A stretch of DNA of 64,000 nucleotides. Origin: Pantoea alhagi (GTDB taxonomy: Bacteria; Pseudomonadota; Gammaproteobacteria; Enterobacterales; Enterobacteriaceae). A model generated the notes under the pieces. That model made no database searches. It was not told where the DNA came from and was given only the letters and a program-made list of their open reading frames with translations. The stretch's first letter is position 1; each line of letters opens with the position of its first letter. Location of the stretch: contig NZ_CP019706.1 in the NCBI RefSeq assembly GCF_002101395.1, positions 3,596,001-3,660,000 on the forward strand, written 5' to 3'. The position numbers and the translations under genes were made by a program. Below, piece by piece: positions 34,737 through 43,127 of the stretch.

Positions 34737-35695
34737 TACAGCACCGCCAGCGACTGAATGGTGCCAATAATATAGCGCCCGGTTTTCGGCACATTGTTGG
34801 GGGCGGCAATCACACCGCTTATCGCGCTGCCCGCCAGCGCGGCAGCGCTATTCACTACATTAGCTAACTGACGTGTGAGCTCAATCTGAATGGGCTGCAC
34901 CGGAAAGCGTTTAGGATAAAGTCCGGCGCGGATAGCTGCCTTAATCTCTTTATGACTAATACCGGGATTTTGCAGACGAATAATCAGTTCGGTTAAGCGC
35001 GCACGATCCTGACGAGGATAATTTTTTAACCATTCCATTGCTTTAAGCGACGAGACCGATTTCATGGCGCGCCAGGTTGCCAGAGCTTCTTTAAGTGCGC
35101 CGCCCGCGCTGGCTAAAGATATTAAATCGAGCGCAGTAGAGGTAGCGACATACCAATTCTGTGAATCAAGCCACTGCGCTGTATCGCCGCCATTTTCAAC
35201 AAAATCATATAAACGATAAAGGCCATTGAGGCATTGCAGGCCGCTGGCGGCAGCACCTGCATAACCAATAGCTACCAGCGCACCGCTGGCACCTGCTGTA
35301 AGCGGGGTGGCAGCGGCAGAGATAGCCATAACACCCGCCGTGATTAACATTGCGCCGCATGAAAGCACTGTTGAGGCGATTTCGGGCCCTAATGATGATG
35401 AGGAAACCGCCGCGGTCAGGGATTTGCCAACGCTATGGGTAGTACTTTTCTCAGGCATTTTGGTTACAATAACATGCGTTATTATCCCACTTTGTCCATT
35501 AGGATGACGTTTACCAGGACGCACCAGATAACGTTGCTCGCCTTCCGCATAAATAATGCCTGCCAGGTTGAAATCGCGGGTGCAATCCATAGCGGCGCCC
35601 AAAGCAGCAAAATCGAAATCAGAGGTGCCTTTGTGGGTTAAACGGGTAAAGCTATAGTCAGGGAGGGGACTTTTTGCGAATCCTGGCAGCGTCAT
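34736..35695 (-). CDS. candidate pore-forming toxin/effector
   Basis: A 319-residue protein with no signal peptide. The N-terminal 90 residues are soluble (LPDYSFTRLTHKGTSDFDFA, CTRDFNLAGIIYAEGEQRYL). Residues about 98-165 form a Gly/Ala-rich hydrophobic stretch able to make two or three membrane helices (for example GAMLITAGVMAISAAATPL). A basic helical part follows (about 215-270), then a hydrophobic tail. I recall unnamed relatives in Erwinia and Pantoea but no proven function. The arrangement recalls pore-forming effectors that insert a helical hairpin. AAGGA lies eight bases before the ATG. It overlaps the downstream membrane protein gene by one base. Confidence 0.6.
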   Translation of the reverse strand: MTLPGFAKSPLPDYSFTRLTHKGTSDFDFAALGAAMDCTRDFNLAGIIYAEGEQRYLVRPGKRHPNGQSGIITHVIVTKMPEKSTTHSVGKSLTAAVSSSSLGPEIASTVLSCGAMLITAGVMAISAAATPLTAGASGALVAIGYAGAAASGLQCLNGLYRLYDFVENGGDTAQWLDSQNWYVATSTALDLISLASAGGALKEALATWRAMKSVSSLKAMEWLKNYPRQDRARLTELIIRLQNPGISHKEIKAAIRAGLYPKRFPVQPIQIELTRQLANVVNSAAALAGSAISGVIAAPNNVPKTGRYIIGTIQSLAVL

Positions 35696-35913
35696 TTTGC
35701 TTTCCTTTTTGCAACGTTTATAAGCAGCAATAACATTTAGCCTGGCCTCTTTTATCTGTGTGAAAAGGCCAGTAGCTGAAGCGAGCTGATAAAAACTATT
35801 AATTTATATTAATACTTTACCCTCTCTGTACAGCGACAGTAAACATTTCTGAGACTAATGACTGGACCTGATCATTACTCGCGATCCTGATTCGCCACCT
35901 TCCCCTAAAAAGT

Positions 35914-35957
35914 AAAAGCCGCTGTTGGCATCGCGCCGACAGCGGCTTTTGTTTGCG
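35914..35957. repeat. 44-bp terminator repeat, copy B (after uspE)
   Basis: Same sequence and orientation as copy A at 34028-34071 with one mismatch in the loop (cgc for ggg). It is the terminator of uspE, 20 bases past its stop codon. The pair brackets the toxin-like islet. Confidence 0.9.
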
Positions 35958-35976
35958 CTATGTTTACCGGCGCGTT

Positions 35977-36927
35977 TTAATCATCCTCGTCATCATCCAG
36001 CTCAAACGGCGAGGCAAAATTGTCTGGTTTAATTACCAGCAGATCGCAGCGTAAATGATCGATAACCTGTTCAGCGGTGTTACCTAAAAATGCCGCCGAC
36101 AGCCCGGTTCGGCCAATGGTGCCTAACACCACAACGCCGGCGTTAAGGTGATCTGCCAAATCGGGAATCACTTCCTCCGGCAAGCCTTTAGCCACGTGAG
36201 TAAACTTTTCATCAATAGAGAATTTTTGCCGTAGCGCTTTCATCGCCACCAGATGCTGGCCGCGAATGGCATCGTTATAGACGCTGGGATCAAAATCAGG
36301 CAGTTCGATGGCAATATTGATTGGCGTAACCGGATAGGCACCTACCAGATGCACCTCAGTATGGTTAACCATAGCGGCCAGTTCGGTGGTTTCACGAATC
36401 AGCTTCTGATTAAGACCGTCATGATGAGGTTCTTCACTGGCGAGGTTAACGGCAACCACCGCTTTACCCTGTTCTGGCCAGGGCTGATCTTTCACCATCC
36501 AGACCGGGCAGGGGCATTTGCGTAACAGATGCCAGTCGGTAGGGGTAAAAATAACTGACTCCAGCCGATCGTGCTGGTGGGCCATTTTTAACACCAGGTC
36601 ATGCTGGCCAGTGAGGACTTCCTCAATAATCGCTTCAAAAGGGCGATTATGCCATACAACCTTGATATCGATATCCACGCCCGCTTCGAGATAAGCGTGT
36701 GCCTGCTCGCGAATCCATTCTGTCCGCTGGCTAATCACCCCCTGACGCATGGTGGTGCGTTCATCGGGTGAAAGAAGGGTGGTCATCTCGTAAGAAAAAT
36801 CATAGATGGGCAAAAAAGCCTTAATTTTCCCGCCGATACGCTGGTTGAGATAAACAGCCCGCCGCAATGCAGGCTGATCGTCCTGTTCAGGATCTATCGC
36901 CACCAGAATATTTTGATACTTAACCAT
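35977..36927 (-). CDS. uspE: universal stress protein UspE
   Basis: A 316-residue cytoplasmic protein of two tandem UspA domains (about 1-150 and 155-305), as in E. coli. Conserved blocks include LPIYDFSYEMTTLLSPDERT, VFTPTDWHLLRKCPCPVWMVKDQPWP-like sequence and the nucleotide-binding-like GTIGRTGLSAAFLGNTAE near the end. The acidic tail ELDDDEDD is kept. The ATG at 36927 with GGAGAAG upstream gives the family start; six more in-frame codons upstream are not conserved. It lies beside fnr as in E. coli. Confidence 0.96.
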   Translation of the reverse strand: MVKYQNILVAIDPEQDDQPALRRAVYLNQRIGGKIKAFLPIYDFSYEMTTLLSPDERTTMRQGVISQRTEWIREQAHAYLEAGVDIDIKVVWHNRPFEAIIEEVLTGQHDLVLKMAHQHDRLESVIFTPTDWHLLRKCPCPVWMVKDQPWPEQGKAVVAVNLASEEPHHDGLNQKLIRETTELAAMVNHTEVHLVGAYPVTPINIAIELPDFDPSVYNDAIRGQHLVAMKALRQKFSIDEKFTHVAKGLPEEVIPDLADHLNAGVVVLGTIGRTGLSAAFLGNTAEQVIDHLRCDLLVIKPDNFASPFELDDDEDD

Positions 36928-37045
36928 AACGGCTTCTCCAAACACCAGAGCGTGTCAGCTAAAGATAGCCCATTAACAGGTCAGGCAAAAGAGGAAAAGT
37001 TCTAACCGGATCAATAAAATAACAATTAGTGATCCGGCAAACTCA

Positions 37046-37798
37046 TCAGGCAGCGCCGCGACTTTGACCAGCCAGCTCGGCCAGCATTGGATGGTCTTCG
37101 ATGGTGATATATTTGCCTTTCACCGCCAGCATCCCGCTTTTCTGGAAGCGACCCAGCAGACGGCTGATGGTTTCTACCGTCAGGCCCAGATAGTTACCAA
37201 TATCGCCACGCGTCATGGTAAGACGGAACTCGCGCTGCGAGAAGCCACGCTGGCCAAAACGACGCGCCAGATTCCAGATAAAGGCAGCCAGACGCTCTTC
37301 GGCATTTTTCTTGGACAGCAGCAGGATCATATCCTGATCGCCTTTGATCTCGCCGCTCATCAGACGCATCATCTGCTGGCGCAGGGCGGGCATTTTGCCG
37401 GAAAGGTCATCCAGCGTTTCGAAAGGAATTTCGCAGACCATTGAGGTTTCCAGCGCCTGAGCAAAGCTGGGGTGGTGCCCGGAGCCAATGGCATCGAAAC
37501 CCACCAGGTCGCCCGCCAGGTGAAAACCGGTGATTTGCTCATCACCCTGTTCGGTAATGGTGTAGCTTTTTATGGTTCCGGAGCGAATAGCATACAACGA
37601 ACGCAGTTCATCACCGGCCTTGAACAATGCCTGGCCTTTCTGAATCGGCTTTTTACGTTCGATAATATTGTCCAGCTGGTCCAGTTCGTGCTCATTCAGC
37701 GTGAAGGGAATACACAGTTGACTGATGCTACAGTCCTGGCAATGAATTGCGCATCCACCAGACTGGATGCGACGAATGCTTCGTTTTTCCGGGATCAT
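37046..37798 (-). CDS. fnr: fumarate/nitrate reduction transcriptional regulator Fnr
   Basis: Oxygen-sensing CRP-family regulator of 250 residues. Cluster ligands Cys20, Cys23, Cys29 (CAIHCQDCSISQLC) and Cys122 (TSMVCEIPF) hold the [4Fe-4S] cluster. The cNMP-like domain (about 30-150), dimer helix, and DNA-recognition helix with VETISRLLGRF follow. The start MIPEKRSIRR at 37798, with GAGGA upstream, matches E. coli. An FNR box 20 bases before the start fits autorepression. Its target fnrS is at 7.2 kb in this window. Confidence 0.98.
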   Translation of the reverse strand: MIPEKRSIRRIQSGGCAIHCQDCSISQLCIPFTLNEHELDQLDNIIERKKPIQKGQALFKAGDELRSLYAIRSGTIKSYTITEQGDEQITGFHLAGDLVGFDAIGSGHHPSFAQALETSMVCEIPFETLDDLSGKMPALRQQMMRLMSGEIKGDQDMILLLSKKNAEERLAAFIWNLARRFGQRGFSQREFRLTMTRGDIGNYLGLTVETISRLLGRFQKSGMLAVKGKYITIEDHPMLAELAGQSRGAA

Positions 37799-38194
37799 GA
37801 TACATCCTCGACAATAATTGACTGAGGTCAATTTTAACATTCTTCATGAGCGAAATGGAATGCATAAGCGCACTTTTAACCGCATAAAAAGCAGGGACGT
37901 TATCGTTTAATATCCTGAATGTAATAATAAGGGTAAATTTCAGGCGTTATTTTGTTAATCGATGACGGAAAACAACTTTTTCAATGTTGCCGAACAGAAA
38001 CTTGTTGTTAACACTTAACTAACCTGTCAAAAAACAGCCTGCAGGAAGGTCAAAAAATCAACGCTGGTTAATGCGCTGCTCAGGCGCAGCTTTGGCTTTT
38101 GGCAACGCCTCGCCAATCGGTTAAACTTGCCGGGACGCACGGTCATTTCCTTCTTCGTGCATTGCCACGACATATCAGGCGTGAGGTAAGCCCC
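37799..38194. other. intergenic region between fnr and smrA
   Basis: 396 bases between divergent genes. It holds the fnr promoter with its FNR box (37818-37831). The E. coli ogt gene that borders fnr is absent. The frame of smrA is open upstream to 38099 but the extra residues do not resemble the family. Nothing else was recognised. Confidence 0.5.
37818..37831. promoter_or_regulatory. FNR box of the fnr promoter
   Basis: TTGACTGAGGTCAA is a perfect inverted repeat of TTGAC with a four-base spacer, close to the FNR consensus TTGAT-N4-ATCAA. It lies 20 bases upstream of the fnr ATG, the place expected for autorepression. Confidence 0.8.
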
Positions 38195-38758
38195 ATGAAC
38201 CTTGACGATAGAGATCTGTTTCGTGACGCCATGGAAGATGTCACTCCGCTGAAAGATTGCGCTAATATTCACTGGCTAAAAGCGCCGACGCCAAAAGCGC
38301 AGCGCCAGCCGGTTAATGAGGAAACGGAGAACTTCCTTACCCGAGGCTACCTCGATATTGTTCCGCTGAACGAGCCGCTGGAATATAAGGCCGAGGGCAT
38401 CCAGCAGGGCGTGCTTGATAAGCTGCGTTTAGGTAAATACAAGCTCGACGCCAGCCTTAATCTGTTGCGTCAACCCGTAGAGTCCTGCCGACAGACGCTC
38501 TTTGCCTTTATCATGGAAGCGCGAAAGGATAATCTGCGCAATCTGTTGATTGTGCACGGCAAAGGCAGGGAAGATGAATCGCATGCTAATATCGTGCGCA
38601 GCTATCTGGCGCGCTGGCTGCGGCAGTTTGACGATGTGCAGGCGTTCTGTATCGCCCAGCCACATCATGGCGGCAGCGGCGCAATATATGTTGGGATGCG
38701 TAAAACAGAACAGGCGCGGCTGGATAACCGCGAACGGCACGCAAAACGCAGCCGATAA
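38195..38758 (+). CDS. smrA: DNA endonuclease SmrA
   Basis: A 187-residue Smr-domain nuclease (ydaL of E. coli). The Smr domain covers about residues 85-170: LDLR-equivalent ASLNLLRQPVESCR, the core LLIVHGKGR and the end QPHHGGSGAIYVGMRK. The start at 38195 follows GAGG and gives the E. coli start MNLDDRDLFRDAMEDV and exact E. coli length. It lies near fnr and uspE as in E. coli. Confidence 0.93.
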   Translation: MNLDDRDLFRDAMEDVTPLKDCANIHWLKAPTPKAQRQPVNEETENFLTRGYLDIVPLNEPLEYKAEGIQQGVLDKLRLGKYKLDASLNLLRQPVESCRQTLFAFIMEARKDNLRNLLIVHGKGREDESHANIVRSYLARWLRQFDDVQAFCIAQPHHGGSGAIYVGMRKTEQARLDNRERHAKRSR

Positions 38759-38824
38759 CCTCTGCGGCTGGCGTTGACCAGCCGTTAATACCTTTATCCG
38801 CCTGCACTTATTCTGCCGCTGTTA

Positions 38825-39745
38825 TCACGAATGACACTTACGAATGGTCGCCAGCAGGATCTCGGCGCTAAGAGAGAGCGGATTGCCGGAACGGGTGATA
38901 ATGCCTACCGGCTCGCCGGGTCCGTGCGAGGCGACAGGCAATGCCACCAGCGAACTGTGTGATAAATCTTCTTTTACCGCGCCCGACGGCACAAACCATA
39001 CATAGTCATAACGCAGCGCAAGCTGGCGCGCCAGCGAGGTGGAAGAGGTTTCCACACAGCTGGCGGGCAGCTGGCAGCCCTGTTCATCCATCATGGCCTG
39101 GGCAATCCGACGCGGCGCGGTTCCTTCCGGTGAAATCACCACCGGCCACTGTAGCGCCCGGGAAAGCGTGACGTTGTCATTTAAAAGCGGATGTTCGGGC
39201 CTGACCACCAGCCGTAAGGACTCCAGAAACAGCAGTTCATAAGAGAGTCCGGCCATCATATCGGCATCCGCCATGCGGCCAATGCCGATATCAAACTCAC
39301 CCGCTTTCAATCCCGCCAGCAGCACATTGTTGTGCAGCGTAGCAACCTGCACTGTGGCCTGCGGCTGCTGCTGATGAAAACGGTCGAGAATTTGCGGTAG
39401 CATGCCCATCGCCGCCGTGGTCAGTGCCCCAAGACGGATCACAACCGGTCTGTCGCTGACTGGATTAGCGAAGGACTGCCCGGCATGGTTTAGCGCATCA
39501 AGGACCTTGATGGCGTGCGTTAAAAACTGTTCGCCGATGGTAGTGAGCTGCGCGCCAAGCCGTCCGCGCTCAAACAGGCGTACTCCGGTCAGCTCTTCCA
39601 GCTCGTTAAGGGTTTTAGAAAGGGCGGGCTGGCTCAGGCTGAGCGTTTCCGCCGCGCGGCCCAGCGTACCTTGCTGTGCAACCGCGACGAACGTATGTAG
39701 ATGACGCAGACGAATGCGCTGATTAAACAGATAGTTTTTGTCCAT
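38825..39745 (-). CDS. LysR-family regulator, PcaQ-like
   Basis: A 306-residue LysR regulator. The winged helix-turn-helix is at about residues 10-68 (RIRLRHLHTFVAVAQQGTLGRAAETL, with LSLSQPALSKTLNELEELTG), and the effector-binding domain fills the rest. The pattern is that of the PcaQ/GbpR subgroup, which controls use of aromatic acids or sugars. The start at 39745 (MDKNYLFNQR) gives family length; the frame stays open 120 codons upstream but that part is non-coding in character. It is divergent from an AAHS-type transporter, its likely target; the inducer is unknown. Confidence 0.85.
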   Translation of the reverse strand: MDKNYLFNQRIRLRHLHTFVAVAQQGTLGRAAETLSLSQPALSKTLNELEELTGVRLFERGRLGAQLTTIGEQFLTHAIKVLDALNHAGQSFANPVSDRPVVIRLGALTTAAMGMLPQILDRFHQQQPQATVQVATLHNNVLLAGLKAGEFDIGIGRMADADMMAGLSYELLFLESLRLVVRPEHPLLNDNVTLSRALQWPVVISPEGTAPRRIAQAMMDEQGCQLPASCVETSSTSLARQLALRYDYVWFVPSGAVKEDLSHSSLVALPVASHGPGEPVGIITRSGNPLSLSAEILLATIRKCHS

Positions 39746-40063
39746 AGGGCAAGAGTAGAGAGACCGGCAGAATGAACGCAAGCAATAAGCTGTAATTTTT
39801 TTAACTTTATTGCAAATTATATTTAACATTATTGCGCTTTGTTCAGAAAAACGTCCGCTTGTAATGCCCCGAAGGTAATCCTTTCGCACACCACCATAAC
39901 TTTTCTGCATGGTTAACCGCAGCGGCAATGGACAAAATGACCTGGTTGAGAAAATTTCAGGCGGGTGCAAAGTCATAGCCGCAGAGTGCAGCGTTTCGCT
40001 ATGATAAGGCGTTTTATTTTGCGCGGGCGCTTTATCCGTTAACCAGCCACAGGGAGTAGAGTT
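39746..40063. other. divergent promoter region, LysR gene and MFS transporter
   Basis: 318 bases between the two starts. It should hold the LysR operator and both promoters. No unambiguous T-N11-A operator was singled out by eye. The bases just before 40064 carry the AGGGAG ribosome site of the transporter. Confidence 0.45.
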
Positions 40064-41374
40064 CTGGACAGCACACAGGCCATTGACGTTCGTCAACAAA
40101 TTAACCAGCACGCCTTAAGTGCATTTCAGCGACGGATTATTGCCCTCTGTTTTATTATCGTCGCGCTGGATGGGATGGACATTGCGCTGATGGGCTTTAT
40201 TGCGCCCGCTTTGCGCAGCGCCTGGCAAATTTCCAGTCACCAGCTCGGTATGGCGATCGGTGCCGCCCTGGCTGGGCTGGCGCTGGGCGCGATGTTTGCC
40301 GGTCCGCTGGCCGATCGTTACGGGCGACGCTGGATTATTATCTGCAGCGTTTTCTTTTTTGGCCTCTGGACGCTGGTAACGGCGTTGGCACAAAACATCG
40401 AGCAGATGATGTTATTCCGTCTGCTGACCGGATTAGGGCTGGGGGCTGCGATGCCTAACGTGGGCACGCTGGTATCTGAGTATGCGCCTGAGCGACAGCG
40501 GGCATTTTTAATTACCGTAGTGTTCTGCGGTTTCACCTTCGGTGCGGCCAGCGGCGGTTTTGCCGCTTCCTGGCTTATCCCGGCTTTCGGCTGGCATGCG
40601 GTACTGCTGCTGGGAGGGATTTTACCCCTGTTGCTGCTGCCGCTGCTGCTGCGTTACCTGCCTGAATCGGTACGTTTCCTGCTGGCGCACCAGGCACCAC
40701 ACTGGCGCATCCGCGCAATCGTCGAAAAGATGTGGCCGGGCAGTACCACGCCATACAGCACTTTTCTGTATCCCGCACGGGTTCCGGGCGCAGGCAGTAT
40801 CCGTACGGTGCTTTCCGGTCAATACCGTTTCGGTAGCCTGATGCTGTGGGGCGGCTACTTTATGGGCCTGTTTCTGGTTTATCTGATTGGTAGCTGGATG
40901 CCTGCGCTAATAGGCGATCTGGGTTTAAGCGTGACCGCCGCCGCGCTGATTACCGCGATGTATCAGGCAGGCGGCACCGTAGGTTCGCTGTTCGCTGGCT
41001 GGTTAATGGATCGGGTTAACGCCAACCTGGCGCTGGCGGCTATCTATTTTGGCGGCGCGCTGGCAACGATTTTGCTGGGCTGCGTTCCCGCCCAGCCGCT
41101 GTTAATGGCGGGGATCGCTTTTTGCTGCGGCTTCTGTTTCAACGGCGCCAATACCGGGATGAATGCATTGGCCGCCAGCTACTATCCCACGGCGGCGCGC
41201 GCCACCGGCTCCAGCTGGATGCACGGTATCGGGCGCATCGGCGCTATCCTGAGCGCCTTCGCCGGCGCGCAAATGTTAGCGCTGGGCTGGTCGTTTAGCC
41301 AAATTTTCATGCTGCTGGCCTTGCCTGCGGTGCTTACTACGCTGATGCTGCTGGCGAAACAGCGTTGGGGGTAA
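40064..41374 (+). CDS. AAHS-type MFS transporter with apparent CTG start
   Basis: A 12-helix major facilitator of about 436 residues resembling aromatic acid:H+ symporters (PcaK-type). Helix 1 carries IIVALDGMDIALMGFIAPAL, the loop 2-3 motif GPLADRYGRRW, and the loop 8-9 repeat AGWLMDRV. The only in-frame ATG near the N-terminus (40175) would cut helix 1. Reading from CTG at 40064, seven bases after AGGGAG, gives LDSTQAIDVRQQINQHALSA, a normal family N-terminus, so CTG is taken as the start. It is divergent from the PcaQ-like regulator. The substrate is probably an aromatic or other organic acid (inference). Confidence 0.8.
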   Translation: MDSTQAIDVRQQINQHALSAFQRRIIALCFIIVALDGMDIALMGFIAPALRSAWQISSHQLGMAIGAALAGLALGAMFAGPLADRYGRRWIIICSVFFFGLWTLVTALAQNIEQMMLFRLLTGLGLGAAMPNVGTLVSEYAPERQRAFLITVVFCGFTFGAASGGFAASWLIPAFGWHAVLLLGGILPLLLLPLLLRYLPESVRFLLAHQAPHWRIRAIVEKMWPGSTTPYSTFLYPARVPGAGSIRTVLSGQYRFGSLMLWGGYFMGLFLVYLIGSWMPALIGDLGLSVTAAALITAMYQAGGTVGSLFAGWLMDRVNANLALAAIYFGGALATILLGCVPAQPLLMAGIAFCCGFCFNGANTGMNALAASYYPTAARATGSSWMHGIGRIGAILSAFAGAQMLALGWSFSQIFMLLALPAVLTTLMLLAKQRWG

Positions 41375-41515
41375 TGCGGCCACGCTTGTAAAGAGGGCGT
41401 AACAGCCAGCGTTGCGCCGCTTTCACCGTCGCGATCACAAATTTAACAACTTTTTTCCGCCCCTTTTTTGCTTGCTCTACAGTGGCAACAGAGAAATGCA
41501 AAATAAGGCGGAGTT

Positions 41516-42853
41516 ATGCAAAAGTTTGTTAGCGCGGATGCGCTGCGGGAACGTTTTTCTCAGGCGATGTCCGCCATGTATCAGCAGGAGGTTCCGCAGT
41601 ATGGCACCTTATTAACGCTGGTGGCGGAGGTCAATCAACAGGTACTGGCGCAGGACAGCGCCCTGGTGGAGCGACTTACCGCGGCGGATGAGCTGTCGCG
41701 TTTGAGCGTGGAGCGTCACGGCGCGATTCGGGTCGGCAGCGCGCAAGAGCTAAATACGCTGCGCCAGCTGTTCGCCATTATGGGCATGTATCCGGTGGGC
41801 TATTACGATCTGGCTCCGGCGGGCGTGCCGGTTCACTCAACGGCCTTTCGTCCGGTAGCGGCGGATGCGCTGCGTCGCAACCCGTTTCGGCTGTTCACCT
41901 CTTTGCTGCGGCTGGAGCTGATTGAAGACGCGGCGTTACGACAAAAGGCACAGTCGATACTGGCGGCCCGTGAGATTTTTACGCCGCGCTGCCTGGCGCT
42001 GATAGAGCTGCATCAGCAGCAGGGCGGTTTCGATGAGCAGACAGCCGCTGAGTTTGTGCGCGAGGCGCTTGAAACCTTCCGCTGGCATCGACAAACCACC
42101 GTTGACCGTGCGACTTATTACGCGCTGCATCAGCAGCATCGTCTGATAGCCGATGTGGTCTGTTTTCCGGGATGTCATATCAATCACCTTACACCTCGCA
42201 CGCTGGATATCGATCGGGCTCAGGCCCTGATGCCAGAGCGAGGGATAGTACCCAAGGCGATCATTGAAGGGCCGCCGCGCCGTCAGGTGCCCATTTTATT
42301 GCGCCAGACCAGTTTCAAAGCGCTGGAAGAGCCGGTAACGTTTTGTGATGGCGGCGAAGGCAGCCACACGGCGCGCTTTGGCGAAATCGAACAGCGTGGT
42401 GTTGCGCTGACGCCCGCAGGACGGCAGCGTTACGATAGCCTGTTGACGCAGGCGGGCAGCGGCAGCGATAACCAGCAGCATCAACAGCATCTTGCCGACA
42501 TCTTTCAGGATTTTCCCGATAACGAACGGCTGTTGCGTCAGCAACAACTCGCCTGGTTTGAGTACAGGCTAACGGAAAAGGGCCGGCAGCAGGGGTTTCC
42601 ACCTGATGCTGATAAAGAAGCGCTGATTGACCAGGGGCTGCTGGTGGCCGATCCGCAGATTTACGAAGATTTCTTGCCCGTCAGCGCTGCCGGTATCTTC
42701 CAGTCCAATCTGGGCGAACAGGCGCAGGAATCCTTCTCAGCCGCCGCCAGCCGGGCCAGTTTTGAAGAGGCATTAGGCGGTGCCGTTATCGATGAGATGA
42801 CGCTGTATGAGGCGCGACAGACAGCAAGCCTGCAACGCTGCGGATTAAGCTGA
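41516..42853 (+). CDS. ydcJ: YdcJ/HglS-type 2-oxoadipate dioxygenase/decarboxylase
   Basis: A 445-residue DUF1338 protein of the vicinal-oxygen-chelate fold. Members such as HglS of Pseudomonas are Fe(II) enzymes turning 2-oxoadipate into D-2-hydroxyglutarate in lysine breakdown. Likely metal ligands are His68 (VERHGAIRVG), a His in the block CFPGCHINHLTPRTLDID and the Glu in ARFGEIEQRG. The end has the family blocks YEDFLPVSAAGIFQSNL. AAGG lies before the ATG at 41516. It follows the AAHS-type transporter in the same direction after 141 bases, so a shared role in organic acid use is possible but not shown. Confidence 0.88.
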   Translation: MQKFVSADALRERFSQAMSAMYQQEVPQYGTLLTLVAEVNQQVLAQDSALVERLTAADELSRLSVERHGAIRVGSAQELNTLRQLFAIMGMYPVGYYDLAPAGVPVHSTAFRPVAADALRRNPFRLFTSLLRLELIEDAALRQKAQSILAAREIFTPRCLALIELHQQQGGFDEQTAAEFVREALETFRWHRQTTVDRATYYALHQQHRLIADVVCFPGCHINHLTPRTLDIDRAQALMPERGIVPKAIIEGPPRRQVPILLRQTSFKALEEPVTFCDGGEGSHTARFGEIEQRGVALTPAGRQRYDSLLTQAGSGSDNQQHQQHLADIFQDFPDNERLLRQQQLAWFEYRLTEKGRQQGFPPDADKEALIDQGLLVADPQIYEDFLPVSAAGIFQSNLGEQAQESFSAAASRASFEEALGGAVIDEMTLYEARQTASLQRCGLS

Positions 42854-42864
42854 ATTGTTAATAT

Positions 42865-42897
42865 TTCGCGCTGGCGGGTATTCACGGTCAGCGCGAA
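42865..42897 (+). terminator. hairpin after ydcJ
   Basis: Inverted repeat ttcgcgctg / cagcgcgaa, 9 base pairs with a 15-base loop, starting 12 bases past the ydcJ stop. Confidence 0.5.
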
Positions 42898-43127
42898 CAG
42901 TATCACGATCCTTATCATTCAGGCGTATTCAGCCCGCTTTTCAGACTGGATACGCCCCTCAGCACCCTCTGTTTTTGTCGCTTCTGTCCGCTCCTCTGTG
43001 TCACTTAAACCCACTGTTTATCCGAAATGTTGTTCATCAGGCTGATTTCGCCTCGGCATAATCTGCAAAATTGCCGTCAGCATAGACATTAAAACCGCGT
43101 CTGCGAATAATAAGCCGGAGCTTCACG

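Noticed and set aside
38099..38194. N-terminal extension of smrA
   Set aside because: The added residues do not resemble the family; the ATG at 38195 has a good ribosome site and gives the E. coli length.
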